Part shown: positions 58,171-64,000 of the stretch, piece after piece
Layout: every line of letters begins with the position of its first letter
Position numbering within the stretch: the stretch's first letter is position 1
Made by a program: the position numbers and the translations under genes
The notes under the pieces: generated by a model
What the model saw: the letters and a program-made list of their open reading frames with translations, nothing else
Databases searched by the model: none
Told to the model about the DNA's origin: nothing
Assembly: GCF_051414035.1 (NCBI RefSeq)
Contig: NZ_JBLKNW010000010.1
Span: 1 to 64,000, forward strand
DNA from: Halosimplex amylolyticum
GTDB taxonomy: Archaea; Halobacteriota; Halobacteria; Halobacteriales; Haloarculaceae
Reading direction: 5' to 3'
DNA length: 64,000 nucleotides

Positions 58171-58308
58171 CATCTTTTTCCCGGCCGGGTTTCCTCGCGC
58201 GCCGTAGGCGCGCTGCGGGAACCCGGCCAGCAAAAACATGGGTGAAAAAGCGCGGACTCGGCTTCGCCTCGTCCGCGTGAACCGCGCTCGCTCCGCTCGC
58301 GCGGATGC
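58171..58308 (+). repeat. family A structured repeat, copy A3
   Basis: Starts 4 bp after the SWIM gene's stop. Order: CATCTTTTTC; a stem GGCCGGGTT...AACCCGGCC with an inner GCGCGCC-GTA-GGCGCGC hairpin; GCAAAAACATGGGTGAAAAAG; a hairpin GCGGAC / GTCCGC; and finally CGCGCTCG-CTCC-GCTCGCGCGGATGC. CATCTTTTTC and AAAAACATGGGTGAAAAAG are identical to A1 although the first stem is completely different. Confidence 0.78.
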
Positions 58309-58418
58309 TTGCCACAACCCACTTCGCTCGGGGTCGTTCCTACCTGCACACCGCAACTCGAATCACAGCCACGGCACCGCCCCCGAAACTCTTGGATCGT
58401 CGGTCCATTGGAGGTGCT

Positions 58419-58976
58419 ATGCAAACGCCGGTCGGGTTCCTGGTCGATCTCGTGGCCGAGACGGTAAACGAGTTGGCGGCGGCGCTCATGGCCGCTATCC
58501 CCCGGCTCGTGATGGCCGTCATCTTCGTCTCGCTCGCCTACGTCGCGATCAAGGTCGTCCTCACCGTCCTCCGCCGGTTCCTCCGCGGCGTCTACCCCGA
58601 CGACCAGGACCTCATCGCGCAACTGTGGGTCACCGTCGCCGGCGTCTTCCTCTGGTTCGGCGCCGCGCTCGTGCTCTTGAACATCCTCGGGATGGGCGCG
58701 GTGGCCGCGAGCCTCGGCACCGCCACCGGCTTCCTCGCGCTCGGCGTCTCCTACGCCCTCTCGGACATGATCGAAGACGCGGTCTCCGGCGTCTACCTCC
58801 TCCGCGACCCGGACTTCAACCCGGGGGATCGCGTCACGACGCAGTCGATCACCGGGACCGTCCGAACCATCGAACTCCGGAAGACCCGGTTCGAACTCGA
58901 CGACGGGGACACCGTCGTGCTCGCGAACAACGAGGTCGAGAAGCGCTGGACGAAAGAGGCCCGCGGGGGCGACTGA
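58419..58976 (+). CDS. short MscS-like mechanosensitive channel protein
   Basis: 185 aa from the ATG at 58419; a clear GGAGGTG (58410-58416) precedes it by 2 nt, which supports this start over upstream ATGs. Three helices: LAAALMAAIPRLVMAVIFVSLAYVAIKVV; DLIAQLWVTVAGVFLWFGAALVLLNILG; and a pore-like GMGAVAASLGTATGFLALGVSYALSDMIEDAVSGVYLL. A short beta segment follows (FNPGDRVTTQSITGTVRTIELRKTRFELDDGDTVVLANNEV). The beta part ends where MscS continues with a larger cytoplasmic cage, so this is a reduced member. Gating properties may differ. Confidence 0.82.
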   Translation: MQTPVGFLVDLVAETVNELAAALMAAIPRLVMAVIFVSLAYVAIKVVLTVLRRFLRGVYPDDQDLIAQLWVTVAGVFLWFGAALVLLNILGMGAVAASLGTATGFLALGVSYALSDMIEDAVSGVYLLRDPDFNPGDRVTTQSITGTVRTIELRKTRFELDDGDTVVLANNEVEKRWTKEARGGD

Positions 58977-59025
58977 CCGGCGGGCGGCGTCGACCGGTCG
59001 GACTTCACGGGCGCGGTTCCGCCGT

Positions 59026-60021
59026 TCAGTCGCGGACCGCCGCCCGCTGGTCGGGGATCAGGTCGAACCGCTCGTTCGTGTCGCCGAGCACCAACAGTGC
59101 GTAGTACCGCAGGTACGTGATCACCGGGACCTGCACGAACGCGGCGACGGCGATCACCGCGAGGACGAACAGGATGCCGACGACGACGAACGCCGCGATC
59201 CCGACGGGCTCGGCGAGGACGAACAGCCCGAACGCCAGCGCGGCCAGGACGCCGAAGGGGATCAACAGCAGGACGGCGAGGATCGCCGTGACGACGCCCA
59301 CCAGCGCGCTGCCGACGATCCCGAGGACGAACGCGAGGACGGCGTACGCGAGGTACTCGGTCCACTGCCCGACGAGCGTGGACCAGAAGCGCCGCCAGCC
59401 AGCGAGCACCCCACAGTCCTCGACCATCATCACCGGGACGACGAACGCGGTCGTGAACCCGCCGACGATCGCGGCGACGAGCGCGAGCGCGACGAAGGCC
59501 GGGACCAGCAGCACCGCGAGGACGACCGCCGCGGGGCCCCAGTCGCCGAGCGCCAGCGGCACGAAGACGAGCGCCGCCAGGAGCGCCGCGGCGGCCAGGA
59601 TCGCCAGCCCGACGACCAGTCGGAACCCGAACAGGCGCAGTCCGCGTCGGAAGTACCGCCGCCAGTACGTGCGGATCTCGACGTGCTCCTCGCGGAGCGA
59701 CTCGACGAGGACGAACTCCATCACCGACCCGACGAGCAGGAGGACCAGGCCGACCGCGATCGCGATCACGATCGCGACGGCGACCGCGACCCAGGCTTCG
59801 ACCGGGATATCGACCGGCGCGTCGACCGGACCGCCCGGCATCGGCGATTCGTCGGTGGGCCCGCTCCCGCCGAACTGGGCACCGCCCGCGTTCGCCGTCG
59901 GCAGACCGACGAACAGGCCGATCAGCGCGAGCTTCGCCCACCGCGTCCGGTCCACGGGCCGGAGAAACGCGCTGGTCGCCCGATAGGCGTCGTCGATCGC
60001 GTCGAGCGCGGACAGTGACAT
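59026..60021 (-). CDS. multi-pass membrane protein resembling the DUF7544 group
   Basis: 331 aa from the ATG at 60021. About six to eight hydrophobic stretches, including VAVAVAIVIAIAVGLVLLLVGSVMEFVLVESL, LVVGLAILAAAALLAALVFVPLAL and AAVVLAVLLVPAFVALALVAAIVGGF. The last is FVVVGILFVLAVIAVAAFVQVPVITYLRYYALLVLGDTNERFDLIP. The start SLSALDAIDDAYRATSAFLRPVDRTRWAKLALIGLFVG is shared by haloarchaeal proteins resembling glycerophosphoryl-diester-phosphodiesterase membrane regions (DUF7544-like). Function unknown. Confidence 0.75.
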   Translation of the reverse strand: MSLSALDAIDDAYRATSAFLRPVDRTRWAKLALIGLFVGLPTANAGGAQFGGSGPTDESPMPGGPVDAPVDIPVEAWVAVAVAIVIAIAVGLVLLLVGSVMEFVLVESLREEHVEIRTYWRRYFRRGLRLFGFRLVVGLAILAAAALLAALVFVPLALGDWGPAAVVLAVLLVPAFVALALVAAIVGGFTTAFVVPVMMVEDCGVLAGWRRFWSTLVGQWTEYLAYAVLAFVLGIVGSALVGVVTAILAVLLLIPFGVLAALAFGLFVLAEPVGIAAFVVVGILFVLAVIAVAAFVQVPVITYLRYYALLVLGDTNERFDLIPDQRAAVRD

Positions 60022-60104
60022 GTCTCACCGTCCGCGCGAACGTCGGAAAAGTATGTGTCGAATAGTCGCCACGTAACGCGACCGTACCGCGCCGTAGCGC
60101 CCGG

Positions 60105-60497
60105 TTATTGGGACCCGGGTTCGAGCCGGTAGCGGACCGTGGGCTGGCCCTCGAACGTGGGCCCGCCGCCGGCGTGTTCGAACCCCGCGTCCTCGGCGGA
60201 CTCGCGGGTCCCGCTCTCGTCCTCGGGGACGAGGAGTTCGACGGTCATCCCCTCCGCCGTCGCGAAGCGGATGGGCTCTTCGAGCAGGCGGTCGCGGACG
60301 GCCGCCGACCCTTCGAGCTGCGTGACGTGGACCGTGTCTTCGCGCGCGTCGTAGCTGACGAACCCCTGTATCTCCCCGTCGTCGGCCGCGACGCGGACGG
60401 TCCGGTCGTGGACCAGGTTCCGCATCACGTCCTGTGGAGACGCCGTGAGCTCCGCCAGCCGCTCCGCGTCCGCTTCGACCGCGTCCCGGATGTCCAT
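60105..60497 (-). CDS. short GNAT-like protein
   Basis: 130 aa. Reads MDIRDAVEADAERLAELTASPQDVMRNLVHDRTVRVAADDGEIQGFVSYDAR, typical of a GNAT beginning. The acetyl-CoA loop RxxGxG is not evident; the helix DRLLEEPIRFATAEGMTVELLVPEDESGTRESAEDAGFEHAG appears in its place. It may therefore be a degenerate GNAT or a non-catalytic relative. It is about 85 bp upstream of the DUF7544-like gene on the same strand and divergent from the FGE gene, with repeat B3 between. Confidence 0.7.
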   Translation of the reverse strand: MDIRDAVEADAERLAELTASPQDVMRNLVHDRTVRVAADDGEIQGFVSYDAREDTVHVTQLEGSAAVRDRLLEEPIRFATAEGMTVELLVPEDESGTRESAEDAGFEHAGGGPTFEGQPTVRYRLEPGSQ

Positions 60498-60596
60498 ACC
60501 GCCACCAGGCTCCCTGCGCCATTAAATCCCCGCCTAGGAGTGGACTTCGGTTTCACTGGAACGGAGAACCGTACCGGCGACGGAACTGCAGCGGTG

Positions 60597-60851
60597 AACA
60601 GCGTGAAAGCCCCGACTCGGTAGACTCGCGCGAGTCGCTGCGCGCCTCACTTCGTTCGGTGCTTGCTTCCTCGTGCTTCGTCTACCGAGTCGCCCCTTTC
60701 ATTCCCACCCGCTTCGGCCGGTCGGTCTGTCTGTGCGGGTGGGAATGAAAGGGGCCGGGCGCTCGCCGGTTACTGACGAAGTAAGCACCGCAGCGAAGCG
60801 AGGAGCGCAACGAGTCAGGACCGGTCGAGCGCCCGGGGGCTTTCACGCTGT
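60597..60851. repeat. family B structured repeat, copy B3 (255 bp)
   Basis: Begins AACAGCGTGAAAGCCCC and ends GGGGGCTTTCACGCTGT. Stem 1 is CGACTCGGTAGAC / GTCTACCGAGTCG and stem 2 is CCGGGCGCTCG / CGAGCGCCCGG, with CCGGT / ACCGG extending it. The central box CCCTTTCATTCCCACCCG and its complement flank a 25-nt spacer. The right arm holds GAAGTAAGCACCGCAG and GAGGAGCGCAACGAG. Lies between the divergent GNAT-like and FGE genes. Confidence 0.85.
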
Positions 60852-60942
60852 CCTCGTTGCTGTCTCCGGTCGTAGTCGCAAACACACCGACGCGAATCCC
60901 TCGTACCCAAACCGTTTACTCCGCACCGGTCGAATCGCGGGC

Positions 60943-61938
60943 GTGAGCGAGGACGACCGCGCCTGCTGTAGCCCCGCACGCGAGACGGACCACACCGGCC
61001 ACAGCGACGATTCCACTGCGGACTCGGACTGGCGGACCGAACCCGCCACGGAGGACGGCGAGCGCACGGACCGGATGGTCCGAATCGACGGCGGAACCTT
61101 CCGGATGGGCACCGACGAGGACGTGGGCTTCCCCGAGGACGGCGAGGGGCCGGCCCGCGAGGTCACGACCGGTTCCTACTTCATCGACAGATACGCCGTC
61201 ACGAACGCCGAGTTCCTGGCGTTCGTCCGCGAGACGGGATACACGACCGACGCCGAGCGCTTCGGCTGGTCGTTCGTCTTCGAGGACTTCGTGGCCGAGG
61301 GCGACCGCGAGCACGCGCGCGAACGCGTCCCCGGCGCGGACTGGTGGGTCGCCGTCGCGGGCGCCGACTGGTTCCACCCCCGCGGCCCGAGTTCGAGCGT
61401 CGTCGACGACGACCTGCTGAAACACCCGGTGACGCACGTCTCCTGGGCCGACGCGGCGGCGTACGCCGACTGGGCGGGCAAGCGCCTCCCCACCGAAGCC
61501 GAGTGGGAGCGAGCGGCCCGCGGCGGCCGCGAGGGCACCCGCTTCCCGTGGGGCGACGAACTCGAACCGGGCGGCGAACACCGCTGTAACGTCTGGCAGG
61601 GCGACTTTCCGGAGCACAACACCGGCGCGGACGGCTACCTCGCCACCGCGCCGGTCGACGCCTACGAGCCCAACGGCTTCGGCCTCTACGACGTCTGCGG
61701 CAACGTCTGGGAGTGGTGTCGCGACTGGTTCAGCCCCGACCACCACACCACGGACGCCTACGATCCCGAGAACCCGACGGGCCCGGCGACCGGCGACGAG
61801 CGGGTGATGCGCGGCGGGTCGCACCTCTGTCACGAGTCGTGGTGCAACCGCTACCGGCTGGCCGCCCGGTCGAGCAACGACCCCGAGAGCTCGGCCGGCA
61901 ACGTCGGCTTCCGCTGCGTCGTCGACGCCGCACGATAG
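60943..61938 (+). CDS. formylglycine-generating enzyme (SUMF1/FGE family)
   Basis: 331 aa from a GTG at 60943. Starts SEDDRACCSPARETD, a cysteine-pair N-terminus seen in microbial FGEs. The FGE core has MVRIDGGTFRMGTDED, DRYAVTNAEFLAFVRETGYTTDAERFGWS, HPVTHVSWADAAAYADWAGKRLPTEAEWERAARGG, GLYDVCGNVWEWCRDWF and the copper-site segment GGSHLCHESWCNRYRLAARSSN. Cys296 and Cys301 match Cys336 and Cys341 of human SUMF1, which bind the catalytic copper. It converts a cysteine in sulfatases to formylglycine. No sulfatase is visible in this window. Confidence 0.9.
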   Translation: MSEDDRACCSPARETDHTGHSDDSTADSDWRTEPATEDGERTDRMVRIDGGTFRMGTDEDVGFPEDGEGPAREVTTGSYFIDRYAVTNAEFLAFVRETGYTTDAERFGWSFVFEDFVAEGDREHARERVPGADWWVAVAGADWFHPRGPSSSVVDDDLLKHPVTHVSWADAAAYADWAGKRLPTEAEWERAARGGREGTRFPWGDELEPGGEHRCNVWQGDFPEHNTGADGYLATAPVDAYEPNGFGLYDVCGNVWEWCRDWFSPDHHTTDAYDPENPTGPATGDERVMRGGSHLCHESWCNRYRLAARSSNDPESSAGNVGFRCVVDAAR

Positions 61939-62006
61939 CTATCGGACGTCGGATAGAAATCGCGTTCGCCACACGCTGAAGTCCCCACCGGGCCTCGGTC
62001 GATCTG

Positions 62007-63608
62007 ATGACGGCGTTCGACCCCGAACCACCCTCCACGAACGGTACCCGCTCGCGCAGAACGGTCCTCCGAGCGGTCGCCGGCCTCGCGATGGCCGGCG
62101 GCCTCGCGGGCTGTAACGACACCTCCGGCGCTCCCACCGACTCGCCGGCGTCCGGCGGAACCGGGACCGCCACGCCGGGGTCCACTGCGGCGCCCACGGT
62201 CACGGCACCGCCGACGGCGACGCCGACGCCCGGTTCGACACCGTCGGAAACGGCGACGGCGACAGCGTCCCCCACGCCCGCGGGACGGAAGACCGCCCGC
62301 GAGTTCGTCGCGCACCTCCGCGCGGGCGAGTTCGACGCCGCGCACTCGCTGTTCGCCGATGACCTCGCGTCGCAGATGCCCCGGTCGACGCTCGAACGCT
62401 ACTGGCTCGGTCTCACCGCCCAGCACGGTGCAGTCGGGTCGGTCGGGAGCGTCGAATCGGACGTCCGCGACGGGTCGGAGACGCTCGTCGTCCCCGTCGA
62501 CTGCGCCGAAGGGGACCAGCCGACCGAACTCGTCGTCGACGGCGAGGGGCGCGTCTCGGGGCTGTGGTTCCCCGGGGAGTACTCGTCGCCCGACTACGTC
62601 GACGAGTCGGCGTTCGCCGAGCGGACGCTGACGCTCGAACCCGAGGGCTGCTCGCTCCCCGCGACGCTCTCGGTGCCCGCGAGCGACGACGGGGGGACGA
62701 CGACCGCGACGGCGACGGCCGCTGCGACCGCGACGGCCACCCGAACCGCGACTACCGACGGAACGGCCACCGACACCGCGGCGGCCGCTACTGCGGACGG
62801 CGTTCCCGGCGTCGTCCTCGTTCACGGGAGCGGCGCCCACGACCGCGACGAGACCATCGGCCCGAACAAGCCCTTTCGAGATGTCGCACAGGGCCTCGCC
62901 AGCCGCGGCGTCGCGGTCCTGCGCTACGAGAAGCGAACGTACGCCTGTGACCGGCCGCGCGCGGAGTGGGCTATCGACGACATCATCGTCGACGACGCCG
63001 TCCACGCGCTGGGCGTCCTCCGGGAACAGGACGAGGTGGACCCAGGGCGAACCGTCGTGGCGGGCCACAGCGTCGGCGCGACGTGCGTCCCCCGGATCGC
63101 CGAGCGCGACGGTTCGGTGGCCGGCGGCGCGCTCCTCGCCGGCAACGCCCGCCCGTTCACCGAGGTCTACCCCGAACAGGTAAAACACATCTTCGAGGTC
63201 CAGGGCGGCCTCTCCGCGCGAGAAGAGCGCCAGCTCTCGACGGTGAAACAGCTCATGTCCGCCGTCGAGGACGGCTCCGTGGCCGACGACCGCCAGATCG
63301 GCCCGCTCCCTGGTATCTGGTGGAAGACGCTCTTCGAGTACGACCAGGTGGCGACCGCCAACCGCGTCGACGCACCGCTGTTCGTCGCCCACGGCGGACG
63401 TGACTTCCAGATCCCCGTCGACCCGGCGCTGTCGGGCTGGCGCGAGGGCCTCGACGACCCAGCCGCCCACCGCTTCGAACGCTATTCCGCCCTTTCACAC
63501 CTGTTGCAGCCCGGAGCAGAGCCCTCGCTGACGACGGAGTACGTCTTCCCCGACAACGTCGCGGAGGCCCTCGTGGCGGACCTCGCCGACTGGGTGACCG
63601 GACTGTAG
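62007..63608 (+). CDS. exported lipoprotein hydrolase: DUF3887-like plus alpha/beta hydrolase
   Basis: 533 aa. Twin-arginine-type signal and lipobox (TRSRRTVLRAVAGLAMAGGLAGCND), a T/A/P-rich linker (about 45-92), and a DUF3887-like domain (about 95-200; KTAREFVAHLRAGEFDAAHSLFADDLASQMPRSTLERYWLGL). A long T/A linker (TTTATATAAATATATRTATT) follows near 232-251, then an alpha/beta hydrolase from about 265. Its features are VVLVHGSGAHDRDETIGPNKPFRDVAQGLASRGVAVLRYEKRTY, nucleophile elbow VVAGHSVGATCVP, acid LFVAHGGRDFQIP and His ALSHLLQPG. It resembles dienelactone-hydrolase- and S9-like enzymes. Surface hydrolase of unknown substrate. Confidence 0.86.
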   Translation: MTAFDPEPPSTNGTRSRRTVLRAVAGLAMAGGLAGCNDTSGAPTDSPASGGTGTATPGSTAAPTVTAPPTATPTPGSTPSETATATASPTPAGRKTAREFVAHLRAGEFDAAHSLFADDLASQMPRSTLERYWLGLTAQHGAVGSVGSVESDVRDGSETLVVPVDCAEGDQPTELVVDGEGRVSGLWFPGEYSSPDYVDESAFAERTLTLEPEGCSLPATLSVPASDDGGTTTATATAAATATATRTATTDGTATDTAAAATADGVPGVVLVHGSGAHDRDETIGPNKPFRDVAQGLASRGVAVLRYEKRTYACDRPRAEWAIDDIIVDDAVHALGVLREQDEVDPGRTVVAGHSVGATCVPRIAERDGSVAGGALLAGNARPFTEVYPEQVKHIFEVQGGLSAREERQLSTVKQLMSAVEDGSVADDRQIGPLPGIWWKTLFEYDQVATANRVDAPLFVAHGGRDFQIPVDPALSGWREGLDDPAAHRFERYSALSHLLQPGAEPSLTTEYVFPDNVAEALVADLADWVTGL

Positions 63609-63713
63609 GCCAGCCGCTCGCTCGTCTGGTTCCGGCGACTCGGCGATGGACTTGTGAGCGTCGGCCGCGAACCGTCGAGGCATGCGACGGGAACCCGCCC
63701 GTGTGTCGCGGCC

Positions 63714-64000
63714 GTGAGTCCGCCGGGAGAGGAGTCCTCGGGGCGCGGCGACGACTCCGCAGAGTCAGGCGCGTCCGACGACTCGCACGTCGACCCGTCG
63801 GAGGCGTTCGCGGCGCTGTCGGATCCGCTCCGGGTGGACATCCTCCGTGCGCTGGCCGCCTTCCACCGCGAGTCCGGCCCTGGGCCGATCGGCTTCGCCG
63901 ACCTGCGAAAGCGCGTCGACGTGCGCGACTCCGGGCGCTTTCGCTACCACCTGAACGAACTCCGCGACCACTTCGTGCGCAAGGCCGACGGCGGCTACCG
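63714..64000 (+). CDS. winged-helix transcriptional regulator, 5' part only
   Basis: Begins with a GTG at 63714 and runs off the window (95 codons seen). A disordered D/S/E-rich start is followed by DPSEAFAALSDPLRVDILRALAAFHRE, then FADLRKRVDVRDSGRFRYHLNELRDHFVRKADGGYR. This is the winged HTH of haloarchaeal ArsR-like regulators, in which SGRFRYHLNEL is the recognition helix region. The sensor domain is cut off, so no ligand can be proposed. Confidence 0.8.
   Translation, partial: MSPPGEESSGRGDDSAESGASDDSHVDPSEAFAALSDPLRVDILRALAAFHRESGPGPIGFADLRKRVDVRDSGRFRYHLNELRDHFVRKADGGY

Noticed and set aside
19566..60851. Family B elements as ordinary insertion sequences
   Set aside because: Copies are 255-329 bp, contain no transposase-like frame, and show no target-site duplication. 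A non-autonomous (MITE-like) origin is not excluded.

Overview
The window comes from a high-GC halophilic archaeon (class Halobacteria). I infer this from the strongly acidic proteins, G/C-biased third positions and several haloarchaeal or archaeal hallmarks: thermosome, GatD, Trm1, an Lrp/glnA divergent pair, DUF2270, DUF5802, HVO_2922-type repeats, Tat lipoproteins with an RR...AGC start, and TATA-like promoters instead of -35/-10 boxes. No rRNA, tRNA, CRISPR array, prophage or intact insertion sequence was recognised. It looks like an ordinary chromosomal segment with short convergent, divergent and overlapping gene pairs.

Layout. 0-6 kb: tail of a sugar ABC permease, an AT-rich gap, a MacB-type ABC exporter with a small membrane partner, and a membrane protein carrying 13 HVO_2922/DUF1508-like repeats. 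6-14 kb: LolA-like lipoprotein-type protein, TrpRS, PhnP-like hydrolase, a Tat lipoprotein, a TIM-barrel isomerase, a gamma-carbonic-anhydrase-like protein lacking one zinc histidine, SHOCT and DUF2270 proteins. 14-21 kb: thiol chemistry (OsmC, glutamate-cysteine ligase), a probable D-glutamate catabolic pair (dgcN-dgcA), a Vms1-like peptidyl-tRNA hydrolase and DUF5802. 21-30 kb: DUF1405, an HTH regulator, hydrolases, a formaldehyde-dehydrogenase-like enzyme overlapping an SRPBCC gene, gatD and a GNAT enzyme. 30-44 kb: thioesterase, LLM flavoenzyme, M24 protein, SurE, EthD/HD pair, SIMPL protein, sugar epimerase, a TPP enzyme next to an ornithine-cyclodeaminase-family enzyme, a stress protein fused to a zinc ribbon, and TspO. 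44-52 kb: thermosome, a HEAT-pseudokinase protein, Lrp and glutamine synthetase, and an EEP nuclease. 52-64 kb: CDP-alcohol phosphatidyltransferase, PHP protein, YihY/BrkB operon, Trm1, SWIM protein, a short MscS, a formylglycine-generating enzyme, a large hydrolase lipoprotein and the start of an HTH regulator.

The most unusual content is intergenic. Three families of structured repeats recur. Family A has three copies at gene ends, family B three copies of 255-329 bp with 17-bp terminal inverted repeats, and family C two copies of about 290 bp. In all three the flanking boxes are constant while the stems differ between copies yet stay self-complementary, which suggests selection on structure. 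Families B and C share TGAAAGCCC / CCCTTTCA boxes, and a 51-bp tandem array grows from one end of a family C copy. These are the best candidates here for an undescribed system. All calls rest on reading the sequence and recalling protein families; no database search was run.
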